From positions 310,001 to 374,000 of the forward strand of contig JAWZYV010019563.1 in the NCBI GenBank assembly GCA_038373885.1: 64,000 bases of DNA, written 5' to 3'. This document shows, piece by piece, positions 21,981 through 33,883 of this stretch. The DNA is from Cheiracanthium punctorium. Taxonomy: Eukaryota; Arthropoda; Arachnida; Araneae; Cheiracanthiidae. Below the pieces are notes generated by a model. That model did not search any database. It saw only the letters and a list, made by a program, of their open reading frames with translations, and was not told the DNA's origin. The stretch's first letter is position 1; each line of letters begins with the position of its first letter. The position numbers were made by a program, and so were the translations under genes.

Positions 21981-22407
21981 TAAATGAGATTTTTTTAGTG
22001 TGTGTGTGAATGGAAAAGGGGGGCTGGAATGTATTTATGAAGCATTTTTAAAAGTACTTAAAAAAAAAAAAAGCTTTGAGTACTTTTTTAACCAATAACT
22101 TTTTTTTAATAATCTGTTTAAAATAACTGAAATCCTGTTTCAAAAAGTATTTGAACAATTTAATTTCAAAATTAGCTTTCAGGATCGTTTCTAAAAAGAA
22201 TTAGTTTTTGAAAACTGAAAATAAGCTTAAATTGGCGATAGATGTTCTATTAAGAACAATCCAGCCATTAGCTAATAGAACATTTTGTTTTCTAAAGACA
22301 GCACAATCCTCATCCAATCATGTGTTTGTGAAAGATTTACTGAATAGATAATGAAAATTATAACATCTGATTTTTTAAAATATAGGTCTCGGAAGCAGAG
22401 TTATATC

Positions 22408-22596
22408 CATGGGTGCCCATAAGGGGGGGCAAGGTAGGGCACTTGCCCCCCCCTAGAGTTTTAGGTTAATGCCTCATGATGTATACAAATGGCAAAACGA
22501 TAACTAAATTTGTTAAAAGTTTGAAATTTGCTCCCCCTCTAGAAAAATTTTTTGGAGTTTGCCCCCCCCCTAGAAAAATTCCTATGGGCGCCTATG
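22408..22596. mobile_element. 189-bp hAT MITE with perfect 8-bp duplication
   Basis: GTTATATC occurs at 22400-22407 and 22597-22604. The ends are CATGGGTGCCCATA and the complement of CATAGGCGCCCATAG. C- and G-runs with TAGAAAAATT are repeated internally. Confidence 0.9.
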
Positions 22597-22604
22597 GTTA
22601 TATC

Positions 22605-23866
22605 CAGTGTTTTTCAACATGATCTGAAACAGTTGCAAATGTTCTGCAGACATTTTGTACAAATCTGACATATATATAAAAGTTATGCAAAAAAATGGAG
22701 AGAGAAAGCATAGCATAAAGGGTACTTTGCTGCAATTGTTCTGCAGAACGTATCATTTTCATTCTTTAAAAGATGAAATGTTCTGCAATGTATGTCACAC
22801 TGTTAAGCACTTTCTGTTTCCTCGATATAGTTGTGTAATATTAGCAATATATCACATACCAGAATTGGTTATAAATAATTTTAATATTATTGATTAAAAT
22901 TAATGTATACTCTAAATGCATATTACAGTTAAAATATACAAGGCAATGAAACCTTTGCCTCTCCGTAAAAAAAAAAATAAAAATAAATGCACGATTGTTT
23001 ACTTGTAATGATTTGTACAAATAGTCTATTCAGGTAATTTAATTAAACTTCATAATTCATGTGAGACATTAGTTAATACGAATGGCTATTTTAAAAATGA
23101 GGAGGAGCTACCATTATTGCACCACACTGTGCTTTCTTCCCTTTTGATTAGGGAAAAGGCAGAAAATACATGAAATACTATTTTAGGATTTGAGCTGCAC
23201 TCCTGAGTTAATAAAGCTGCAAACTGCATGTTCATAGATCAATTATTTGTCAATAAAATATACACACCTGTTCAGACCGTATAACTCATTTAAGTTGAGA
23301 AAGAGAAAAAAGTAATAATGCATAGTGCAGCTAAATGCAGGTTGTTTGTTCTTTCATGTTTTCGTCCTTGAATTAAAAAACAGTGTTTAAAAATTTAGCA
23401 CTGTAGAATGCTAAATTTCAAATCGTCATTGTATTACATATTGTAAAATAAAAGCTAGCCAACCATTTTTTATTGCACAGTTTCTTTCAGGAATTTTTAG
23501 AAAGAAGCACAATCACCTCTGCACCCCTGAGTTTAGCATGCTTAGTTTGGCAATTAGTTTAATACCATTTACATGATACAAATTTAGAAATTTACTGTAT
23601 ACAGTATTATATATAATAATTATATAAATAATGTTCTGCAGTTTTTCAAACTAAAGTATATCTAAACATTTCTTAGAAGCAGGCATTAAGTTTATCTTTG
23701 GTTTAATCTAAATACCTAAATTGAAAAAGCTTTGAGCAACAGCCAATAACACAGTAATTTCAGCCATTTAGATTTTTTAAAAAAAGATAAAGATCAGAAT
23801 CTTTAATTATCAATATACTAAAGTTTCCAGTTCGAAATAGAATTAGTGAAAATTTTCAGAACTTAA
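22605..23866. other. AT-rich spacer, nothing recognised
   Basis: No repeat boundary, RNA gene or domain-bearing frame was seen. Confidence 0.4.
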
Positions 23867-24142
23867 CCCATTTATGCCTAGCGTCCCTTTTTTGGGACGG
23901 CATTTTCACTATTAGTCGAAAACGTTATTTATTTTTCCTAGCCTTTATTCATGAGTATTTAGCCTCAACTCTACAAAATATTTTAACATGACCAAGTAGG
24001 ATGTTGATAGTTCGATTTTTATGCATAATGATTTTAAAAGAAATCATGCCTTGTTCAAGAAGTTGACATCAGAAATTTATCTATTATTTCTGATATCAGT
24101 AAAAATCGAAGAAAGTCGCAAAAATATCCAGGCACAAATGGG
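23867..24142. mobile_element. 276-bp piggyBac-type MITE, copy 2
   Basis: TTAA lies on both sides (23863-23866, 24143-24146). It has identical length and high similarity to 12595-12870, including the GTCCC-T6-GGGAC hairpin. The right end complement is CCCATTTGTGCCTGG. Confidence 0.85.
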
Positions 24143-24684
24143 TTAAATGCAATGAATAAGCACATTCTTATAAAACACATAATGCCTTATCTTCTTCAAA
24201 ATAAAATAACCCTGATAGATGTAAATGAAGTAAGCATTTTTTTGCTGATATTATAGTGCTTTATATTTCTAAATATTAATTGATTAATTCATTGTAGATA
24301 TTAACCCTCCAGGCGGCTGAGACGTAAAATCCCATTCACTTCATCCCAGTTTTCACTGCAATGCATCTATAATTTAAATTATTTATAACACCAAGGCATC
24401 ATAAAATATATTTTGATATTAAAGCTTATGGGTATTTTAGGAGTTAACTTTTTAATAATTACAAATCTTCCTATCAAAATTTTGTTTTTTTAATAATTTT
24501 AAAGCTGCATGAAAATTTTACAGTGAAAACAACTTTACATTACTTAGTTAAAAATTGAACATGGAAATACCTTAGTAATTAGTTAAAAACATTAAAAGCC
24601 TAAAATTTCCGTAAAAAAAGATTAAAACACGCACCATGAGCGCTTTCGGCAGCTTAGCCCGCTGTCATCATCAGAACTGAGTTG

Positions 24685-24753
24685 CTTGGCTCGTTCACCG
24701 CTTCTTCTTCACTATGGCTTGCCTAGTGAAGAAGAAGCGGTGAACGAGCCAAG
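24685..24753. repeat. Perfect inverted repeat, 30-bp arms, 9-bp spacer
   Basis: The left arm 24685-24714 (CTTGGCTCGTTCACCGCTTC onward) is fully complementary to 24724-24753. Just before it, the minus strand reads CTGATGATGACAGCGGGC and CCGAAAGCGC, a motif arrangement I associate loosely with Penelope-like retroelement boundaries. A 108-codon frame without ATG (24686-25012) begins inside the arm and has no recognisable domain. Confidence 0.8.
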
Positions 24754-25012
24754 ATTTTTTGTTCACTTTACTTCTAGAAAAACAAATGCAAATTTCTGGA
24801 AAGAGAATTGGGATCGGTCACTTATAGAGGGTTGTGTGGTCTCTTACAGAGAACCTTTTAACCTTAAGCGGATAGGGGAAGATATTGGTGCCTCAAAAAA
24901 TGGGTCGTGGAGAAATTTCACTGTATGTGCTTACACAAGCCAGAACCCACGATCACAAAGGCTTTGGCCTCATGTTGTTGATCAGTTGCCATGTTTAGGC
25001 GTTAAGTATTAA

Positions 25013-25529
25013 GTATTTAATTAATTGAAAAAAAAATGTTAATGCTTATATGAGTTTGATGGGTGTAAAATATATATATAGTGTTAGAGCAATTTGTTAC
25101 TACTTAAAAGTTTAAATATTTTTGCCTGCATAGACAGGGCGTGGCTGATGGGAGTAAATATAAGCTATGGAGAAAATTATTTATGGATAAATTTGAATTT
25201 CTCTTGATATACCCCAAGATATTTGAAAGCTCCTCTTGAGAAAGTTTGACATTCAGCCCATCAATTAATTAAGTACAAAAAAAAAGCTTTTTTTCTTATG
25301 CATGTTTTTTAAACTCAATTTTTGAATATTTTAAAAAAAAAAAATCATTTTCATATGTGAACCTTTTTGGGCAAAATAAAAGAGCCAGATTTGTCTCAAG
25401 AACTTACAAAAAATCAAAATCTGGAATCTGATGGAAAATTGGTTAGGTAATTTAACATTGAATGACTCTTGTAACATGATTGTGGCAAATTTGAGAAAAT
25501 AGTAACAAAATTTAGTATAAAAGTAAAGT
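25013..25529. other. AT-rich spacer, nothing recognised
   Basis: No domain-bearing frame or repeat boundary was seen. Confidence 0.4.
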
Positions 25530-25629
25530 CCCAGCAAACACACACAGGTTCTCTGAACATCTATTAATGTTCAGAGGACATTTTCTGAAAGTTAATAGAC
25601 GTTCAGAGAACCTGTGTGTGTTTGCTGGG
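25530..25629. mobile_element. 100-bp hairpin MITE
   Basis: Arms 25530-25567 and 25592-25629 are complementary over 38 bp with one mismatch. They start CCCAGCAAACACACACAGG. The whole unit is essentially two arms plus a 24-bp loop. No clear target-site duplication. Confidence 0.75.
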
Positions 25630-27040
25630 GTAGCATCTCAAGTAGCTTTAATTATAACTACATTTAGGTGCGATTTACCATTTTCAATTTTTGAACCTTG
25701 TAATAGTAAACCATACTTTTATATACAGCGAGAGTTGATTAGTTGAGTGATATGTAATTAAGTCTAGTAAACACACGTACACAAATTATTTATATTCATT
25801 ATGTTTTTATTTATTAATTAAGCATTGTATGTTGATGTACCTGTGCTGTAGGGTTTCTCAAAGTGTACACTTAAAGTGTTCCCAACATACCAAAGACACT
25901 ATGGGATTGATTCGATAGGTTGATTAACATGAGGATACTGTTGATTGCATAATATATTGTATGATATGATCTAACACACTAAAAAATGAAAAGTTTGAGA
26001 ATCCCTGCCAGACTTTGTAAATTTAGATGAATTTATAAAAGAAAAGGGACAAAATATTTTGTGCCCCTTCCAGAATATTTTTCTGAACCTGCCATTAAGC
26101 CCTGCTGTATTATTTTACAGCAGTTATTAATGTATATATGTCATTCTGTAAACATTTTGTAAATTATCATCTTCTAAGAGCTTGAAATGTATTACAATTT
26201 TAGCTTTTGTAGAACTTGTGTAAATAAATCTATTTTTTTAATTATCTTATGGTTATTAAACTATCTTTTGTTGCCATTATTCTTGAAATTTCATTTTGTT
26301 TCATCTGGATAATTGTATCAAACTTAATTAGCCTAAATTAAAGTTTTGGTAGTTTTTATGCCACGTTTAAATTTCCTATTTGTTTACATTAAAAATTTTT
26401 AGTTATATATATATATATATTTGAAAAAATGCAGATATATGCCATAATATCTGCATTTTTTCAAAGCCTGAATGGATTGATAATCTTTCATTGATTTTTA
26501 TCAGCTTGATTTTTTAATAGACTTATGAACAAAGTTATAAAGAGACATCATCTGCTACTTTTTCATACTACCCCAATCATTTTGCAATGAACATATGCTT
26601 CGTACAGTAGGCTATTTTGATAAGCTTGCATTCAAAGTCTTTGAATGTTGATTTTCTTGCTGTGTACTATTGCTGAGGATCATGCTTGATTTATTGTTTT
26701 ATCATTAGTTACTCTACTCAAACAGCTACATTCAGAAACTAAATTTAAAATACTTTTACGTGCAATACTTGCCAGTTATTGTCATTTTTAAATATCTGTA
26801 ATAAACTGATGAACACATAACTTTCATTTAATGAGGAAAAAGTACATAAACTACATAATAGATTCTAAATACTTTACCAGGGTTGTTAAATAAATAAATA
26901 AAAATAAAATTATAAAAACAAAACAAAACTGGATTGTTTTAGTTTAAACCAGGTTTTTGATGTTATACATTTATTAGTCCAGAATTATTTCCATTTTGTT
27001 TACTGTGGTGTATTTCTCTCTGGTTTGTGTGCCTGTCCGG
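25630..27040. other. AT-rich spacer with one strong hairpin
   Basis: At 26420-26465 perfect 19-bp arms (TTTGAAAAAATGCAGATAT and its complement) enclose an 8-nt loop, next to a TA microsatellite. Nothing else was recognised. Confidence 0.5.
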
Positions 27041-27049
27041 GACATAAGC

Positions 27050-27376
27050 AACACGCTTGGGGGATTATTGTCTCCTATTACCCTCAGATGGAACAGTCTC
27101 GTTACAAAGGAACAAACTCGAGGTGCTCAAGTCAAGGCTCGCATTGATTCAGCGTTCAGTGAATTAAAATGTTAAATCAGTCGTTTTTTTGGTGTGACTT
27201 TATTTTATTTTGATGGCACGTTTAAATATAATTAAATAATAATTATTTAATCAAAATGATCTAAAATATAAACGATCAACATTCTCCCCCCCCCCCCCCC
27301 CAATGTGCCACTGTAACATTTTCAAAGGTTGACCGGTCCTCGGGGGAAAAAAGGTTGACGACCACTGTTTGTCTGG
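27050..27376. mobile_element. hAT element remnant, one terminus only
   Basis: The right end, read as complement, is CAGTGGTCGTCAACCTTTTT, a familiar hAT terminus. Inside, TCAGATGGAACAGTCTCGTT and related text resemble hAT non-coding sequence. A C-run of about 18 lies at 27285-27302. No left terminus was found. Confidence 0.5.
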
Positions 27377-27533
27377 ACCAACGAAGCAAATAGAAAATGT
27401 GCTTGAACATTTAAAATGTCAAAATGTTTTAATTACGTTATGTTGAATAAGGTAATCTACTAAGTCAGAATATTTAACTATCATAATAACATGTAATATT
27501 TTTGGGAGTAATTTAATTTTTGCCATTCCCCAC

Positions 27534-28002
27534 TACAGATGAGTTCGGGCAGTTTTTTTGGAGCCCGAGCCAGAGGACTTTTAATTCGATCCCGCCCGAG
27601 CCCGAGCAATATTATTTAAGTCGGAGCCCGAACCCGAAATTTCAGCTAAAGATAAAAAAATTCAATTACTTCATTGATAGAATACAATAAATTTTGCTAT
27701 TTGTGCAAATTAAAGACAAATATTGTTGCAAACTCTCAATGCACTTTCTAATTCTTTATATCCATATTTATCAAATAATGTCCGATCTCATGACTAATTA
27801 AGCAATATAAGCCGCCGTTCTGAATTACCCAAAGAGCTTCACGCACCTTCTAGGCGCCCGTGCCTCTATTTTTTTTATAAGTACTTTTATTTTCCTCGTG
27901 AATCACTTTTTAAAATCTGTTTCAAGGAGTATGTTCAATAAAGTTAGAAATTTTTCCCGAGCCCGAATGCAATTGTGAATTACTGAGCCCGTCTCATCTC
28001 TA
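27534..28002. mobile_element. 469-bp non-autonomous hAT element
   Basis: The left end TACAGATGAGTTCGGGC and the complement of the right end TAGAGATGAGACGGGCTC form the inverted repeat. GAGCCCGA repeats fill the subterminal zones. TTCCCCAC (27526-27533) versus TTCCCCCA (28003-28010) is an 8-bp duplication altered by one base in a C-run. Confidence 0.75.
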
Positions 28003-29240
28003 TTCCCCCACCCCTTTCTTTTTTTACCTCTTTGGCAGTTTGTTTGATTTCTGATTTCACAAAAGATTAGGAAGTAATAAGAAATTAACTTAAAACATTA
28101 ACTTGTCTAAAAATACTTAAGAATAAAGTATAATCAACAACAACAAAAATAAAATATTCTATTTTACACACTAGCTACATATTTAAGAAATTTATGGAAC
28201 TTGCTGAAAAACTGTGTTTTAATCACTTTATTTTAGAAAGGAAATTATTAAAAATTATCAACCTAATAAAACCCTCATGCATTAGAGGATTTTGTATTGT
28301 TTAAATATATATATATCAGGTAAATTGTATCATTGTACAGAAAACATTAAAGACTAGTAAGAAAATGCGGGAGTCAAAAAATAATATAAACCAATGTTTC
28401 GGTTTTCTTTTTATTGGTTAGAAATTATTAAGGTAAGTTGAAGTCAAGTGTGAATCCAGAAAAATAAATCGTATAATTACTACTTATTCATTCAATTGAA
28501 TTGTCTGCAATTTAACTTTCTTCCATTCAAATTCTCCTACACAGATTAAAAAGCTGCTTTGTCCCTGTTTTTGCCAGTATGGTTTTTTCCACTAGTGTCA
28601 GAAACATGTGTATTCTGTCTGAAGACAAATTATATTGTTATAATTTATATGTCTGATATGAGATTTGACACATAAATACACTTCTGGACAAAATTGTAAA
28701 CAAGAAAAAATTTCAACTTGGTTTAACTATAATATGAATAAATTTACCTTATAAAATAAAGACGAATATTCATAAAAAGACTTCTAAATTTAATGTGATC
28801 CATAAATAAAATGGAGCAAATAATTTAAAGAAAATATATAACTTAAAAAATGACATTCTGTGAAATCTGGACAAAATTATAAATTCAGACTTGTAAATTT
28901 GTAAATTCTGGTATTTTTGATTTGAATAAATGCATTGACCATTATAGATTGTTATTTTATTCATTTTTGTAAGAAAGGGTGTAGGCAATAACGCGTGAAT
29001 TAAAAATAAAAATTCAGTAAATTATTTTGCACGTTAATGTTAATTGTAAACATTTTTTGCTTTTCATTTTTCTCAATGTTTTATTGAAAATCTCTTATTG
29101 TCTGCCTTGAATTACTTTTATACTAATTTTGAATCTCTTTTAATGCATTTTGTTTATTTTTTGTCGTATCGTTAAACTTTATTCACCGAGCAGTGAAAAT
29201 CAATGTTTTTAATGCCTCAAGGAATGGTTCTCACAGTGAG
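28003..29240. other. AT-rich spacer, includes a Tc1-type terminus
   Basis: TACACTTCTGGACAAAATTG at about 28677 resembles the left end of a Tc1-like element, matching the decayed transposase that follows. Otherwise no features were seen. Confidence 0.4.
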
Positions 29241-29359
29241 GCATGTTGATAAAATGGTAAAATTCTGGCCGTTAGAGCTGCTCTAAAAACCCAAATCTAA
29301 TAGCTTTATTGGTTAAATGTTGACAAGGAGCAATAAAAATCTGTCAGGTTATGGGGGAG

Positions 29360-29945
29360 GGGGATGCAGTGCTGTACATCCGAAGATAACGAAAAGCAAA
29401 CAAAGACTTATCTTATGAACAACATCCAGTACTGGAGCTTTTCCAACCAAATTCTAAGTGCTTTAAAGTGAAATATAAGCTCTCTAACTGTTAGATGAAT
29501 TCTTCAACAAGCTCCAAATATAAAATAGAAGAAAATGAAAGTGAAGTCAAGACTTAAGCTGGATCACATGAAAGCCATCCAAATTTATTTTTGCGCAATG
29601 AAACATGTCGGGGACAATAAACAAGAAATATGAAGGGCAGTCGTCTCATCAGTTGAAAATAAATTTAATTTAGATTGTCCAGTTTGACTTAATATACTCC
29701 TAACATGGCACATGCATATAAAATGGCATATCTTCAGTTGAAACTTTGGTTGTGGATCCATGATGGTATGGGCTAGTATTTCCAAAACGGTAAATCAACA
29801 CTGACTCTACTTAATTGAAAATAAAAAGCAAAAGATTACCAATTATTACTGGAAGATAATCTATCGTCTTATTGTACTGTTAAATGCTAGATTTAACTGG
29901 CTTTTTCAGCAAGATAACGCACCCACACTGCAAAAAGGTTGTTAG
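29360..29945 (+). pseudogene. Tc1-like transposase pseudogene
   Basis: Blocks in shifted frames read in family order: KSRLKLDHMKA, FCAMKHVGDN, a degraded FSDEKKFNLD equivalent (SSVENKFNLD), GSMMVWASISKT, then NWLFQQDNAPT with the second catalytic Asp region. Stops and indels break it throughout. The region C-terminal to QQDNAPT is missing. It belongs to a different Tc1 lineage from the element at 30867. Confidence 0.7.
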
Positions 29946-30866
29946 TTAAATGTTGATCTCTCTCTCTCAGGAGCAATAAAAAACATTTAAGAACAAAGAA
30001 CAGTGGATAAAAAACTTCGGGTATATAAAGCTTCCACGTGCACACAAAAACACTCAATTTTATATTTGTGATAACTACAACTTTTGATGATTTCGAATTA
30101 ACTACTCAAAGTTCATGTTTTATTCATTATTTTTATCGGTGTATAATTTAGAATTCACATTGGGCGGAAATAACTAACACCTTTAAAAATACAATTGATT
30201 TCCGTTTAGTACGTGCATTATTTGAGTTTCATTTAACTTTTGGCGATAGCTATAGGCAGGGATCGAAAAAGTTTGTAAAATCTTATCTATCTAAAGAAAA
30301 AAATAGGAGTCACTTATATATAGAATTGTATTGATGTAAAAAAAAAAAAAAAAGCTAGTAACCAAGTGATAATTTTTAGTTGCCTGGGCGACCTGGCGCC
30401 ATGGTTTTTTCGAACCCTGGGAGTGGGGTAAAGATGTGTCAACAAGCCATCGCCGAAATTTGGCCATCGGCGGGGCAAGTTGTCACACATTTTGCTCTTG
30501 CTTCGGGCTTCCGTTAAACATAAACTACACACATTACAAATACAGAACTGGATATTCAATATAGCCAAATATCTATGTTTTAAAGATGCTGTTCAATTTT
30601 GTGTAAAAAGTTTTTAGTTATTGATTTTTATTATTTACTCAGAAAGTTTGAATTTAAGAAATTGGGAATTCCCTTTTTACAATTAAACTTACCTGAATGA
30701 GAATTTGTTCCCAAATTTATGGATAGGAAATAGGTTTATCAGTGTTGCATGTTTAAAAAACTTAGCTGCATATTACTATTAATTTTGGACTTAGAAATCG
30801 GGATTACTCTGTAGGTGCGTCATGTGCTCAATATCTTATTTTGCTCTGTATTGGTTTCTTCAGCTA
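29946..30866. other. AT-rich spacer, nothing firm
   Basis: Near 30375-30420 a GCGACC...TCGAACCC stretch has a weak tRNA-like B-box flavour, but no second copy or full promoter supports a SINE. Confidence 0.35.
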
Positions 30867-32370
30867 CACTCATGTCCATAAATTAAGGATAATGAAGTTC
30901 AGGCAAAGAAAGAGAAAGAAGCAAAACAAATTTGACTTATTTGTAAAGTCTATTTATTAAGCAAAAAGTAAAGAGCAAAAAAGATGCTATATGTTTGACA
31001 TAATTAATAAAAATTGCAAGTTTTACTCCCTTGACCAAATTTCAAAAAAGAACCTATTTACAAAAAACAGTATAACATGGTTAGTAGAATGGTTAATACG
31101 GAGTATGTCTCCCGGACGATGCAATACAGGCCTGACAACGCCTAGGCATGCTGAGTATCAAATGATCAATCTGATCTTGGGGAATATTACACCACTCATC
31201 AAGCAATGCACTCCGAAGTTCCGGTAGACAGGTGGGAGGGGGTTGACGGGCTGCAATTCGTCGGCCAAGCATATCCCACACATGCTCTATTGGATTCAAA
31301 TCCGGTGAGTATGCTGGCCAATGCATACGGGTGATATCCTCCGATTGAAGGCATTCGTCTACAATGTTTGCACGGTGAGGACGGGCGTTGTCATCCATAA
31401 ACACAAATTCAGCACCATGGCGCCCCGAAACAAACGTACATGTTGTTCCAGAATGACATCCCGATAGATGTGGCCTGTCATCGTTACACTCTGAACATGC
31501 AGGTCAGTTCTGGAACCAAGAATAATTCCTCCCCAAACGAGCCATCCTGCACCACCGTAACGGTGTCTTTCAATGGTGTTCTCTTGGTGGTAACGGGTAC
31601 CTGGCGCTCTCCAGATGAATGTCCGGTGAGAATCAGACTCCAAACTAAACCTGGACTCGTCGGAAAACATCACACAAGACCACTGTTGCGGTGTCCACAA
31701 TGCATGCTCTCTACTCCAGGTTAATCGCAGGCGACAGTGAGTTGCGGTAAGTGGAACACATGTGACAGGCCTACGAGCATATAGACCAATGTGCCCTAAG
31801 CGTCTGTACACGGTCTGCCTTGAAACTGTCGTACCGGTAGCTGAAGAGAGCTGACGAGACAGGTCTGATGCTGTACTCCGTCTGTTTCTTTTGGCAGTAA
31901 CTGCCAAATAGCAGTCCTCATTCGGCGTTGTAACTCGGGGGCGACCTGTGCTGTAACGTCTACTCACATTACCATCATCTTGGAATCGTTGCCAAAGCCT
32001 GGAGATGACACTCTGGGCGATTCCAAGTTCCTCGGATACTGCCAGCTGGGTACGTCCACATTCCAGTCGTCCGATAATTCTGCCACGTAAAACATCATCC
32101 AAATGCCTCCTTTGTGCCATAACTATGCGGTTTTTACACTGAAAGGTTTTCACAGCGCTTGTGAACAATTTTACTTCTTTGCCACCATTCCTTATATACC
32201 CCTCTCTTACACTCTCGTCATTCTGACGTACCATCCACGCTATCTGGTGGTTTCCTGTAATTTGCATATTCTTCTTCAAGATGTGTGTGATCATTCCACA
32301 GGTGAAATTTTTATTTTAGAGATCAATTTCTGTGTGATTCTGAATTATCCTTAATTTATGGACATGAGTG
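30867..32370 (-). mobile_element. Complete 1504-bp Tc1-like element
   Basis: 26-bp inverted repeats beginning CACTCATGTCCATAAATTAA are identical at both ends. They are flanked by TA at 30865-30866 and 32371-32372. The transposase is encoded on the minus strand. Exact ends, identical inverted repeats and a nearly open frame indicate a recent insertion. Confidence 0.95.
31093..32120 (-). pseudogene. Tc1-like transposase, single frameshift
   Basis: The start is the ATG at 32118-32120 (MAQRRHLDD). Earlier in-frame codons belong to non-coding element sequence. Residues 1-110 form the paired-like helix-turn-helix DNA-binding part with the GRPR hook at 59-62. The first catalytic Asp is D154 in MFSDESRF. 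After residue 235 one base appears lost near 31416, and the frame continues with FMDDNARPH (second Asp) and YSPDLNPIEHVW, giving exactly 34 residues between the second Asp and the Glu (DD34E). Combined length about 342 residues is normal for Tc1. The role is cut-and-paste transposition at TA. The protein is not made whole from this copy unless the shift is a sequence error. Confidence 0.9.
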
Positions 32371-32372
32371 TA

Positions 32373-33282
32373 TTTTACTTGGAGGAACATTAACATCTGT
32401 CAACAGAAATTCTGTATCAAATGCATCCCAAAAAAGATTAACATGACTAAGGAGCATTTAATAGCAATATTACTTAGACTCAGAGGCGTAAAAAGTTTTG
32501 AATGACATAATACTTATGCTAACTAATCGGAAACTTTTAAAGGTGGTGTGGAGGGTCGGTCGTATATATATACCTATATAATCTTAGAAATACTTTATGG
32601 CAATTTTAACTTTTATTACACTACGTATAATTATATTATTTCTTTGCTTGACTATAGTACTATTGCGTTTTCTAAATGAACTTTGAATGAAGAATATTTT
32701 ATTCGCATTTGACTGTCGCACAGTTGAATAACGTAATTTTACTATTACTTCTCAAGATGTCTGTATGCAGTATTGTATAGTCAAGTAGATTCATCCATTA
32801 TAAGTAATGTGATGCACTTAACTAGCGAAAATGTTTGAAAAAGACTTAAATCGTGTAATTGAATACAAGACATCACGATGATTAGTAAATCGTGCTTTCC
32901 AAGTTCTCATCATTGCGCCAGACTGAATATTAGATATCCATTGGGTCATAAATAGTTGTGTAATAGCCATGCCATTTTACTTTTGTTTAAATAAAATAAC
33001 TCATTATTAAGGAAGTTTACTGTAAAGCGAAACTGGAACATAAGATTGCATCTTCAGAAATTTGCTCTTTAAATTAGATTACTCTCAGCTAAATAGGTGA
33101 AGATAGTATTGAAGTTTATCGGTGGTTATTTAAAAAAAAAAAAAACTTATAGGGTATGTTAAAACCCACGAAAAATGGCATAATCCATCTTGTTCATCAG
33201 TATAATTAACGGGAAGCAGTCAAAACCGGGACCCAGGAGTTTTGATAGGAAAAAGGGAGTTTTATTTCAAAAATCTTTATCT
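32373..33282. other. AT-rich spacer, nothing recognised
   Basis: No repeat boundary or domain-bearing frame was seen. Confidence 0.4.
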
Positions 33283-33290
33283 ATCTGAGC

Positions 33291-33465
33291 CAGGGGCGTA
33301 GCCAAGGGGGGGGGGGGTTACGGGGGTCATAACCCCCCCCCATGAGAAATTTTTTGCCATACATAATGTATATTCTTCACTCCCTTATCACACACACATA
33401 TATGCATATAAGTGAGTTTCAGTAGTCGTAACCGCCACCATGAAAAATTTCTGGCTACGCCCCTG
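33291..33465. mobile_element. 175-bp hAT MITE with perfect 8-bp duplication
   Basis: ATCTGAGC occurs at 33283-33290 and 33466-33473. The ends are CAGGGGCGTAGCCA and the complement CAGGGGCGTAGCCAG. G- and C-runs lie next to the left end. Confidence 0.95.
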
Positions 33466-33883
33466 ATCTGAGCTAAAGCATATCCTTTTTTGCTGGATGA
33501 TGCTCCTGTGTTAGCATTTGCCACTTACAATGAGAGTACTTGTACCACTAAAGAAATATTCTTTCTATAGTTTCAGAAGTTTGTTCCGCTCTCATATCCC
33601 TCAGCAGAGAGGCATGCTTCTTTGATTTTAACAGCCGAATATCGATTCGAATAGCCGATTCGGACATCTCCGAATATCAAAATTATTGAGCTAATAAATT
33701 CTGAAAGAGGGGAAAAGCAAGTGATCTTGTGCTTTCCTCCTCATGCAACTCCTATAGTCAGCAGCCTCTTGGTGTCTCCTTTGTGGCACCTTTGAGAATT
33801 TTCTATGAATTTAGAAGTGAGCACGGGGTAAAATCAGTCATCCTGTCCAGGTAAGCAATTTCCTTTTATATATATATATATAT

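Noticed and set aside
24600..24681. Hammerhead-ribozyme-like CTGATGA and GAAA on the minus strand
   Set aside because: The bases adjoining the two core strings do not pair to make stem II in register, and no cleavage triplet with a matching stem I was found.
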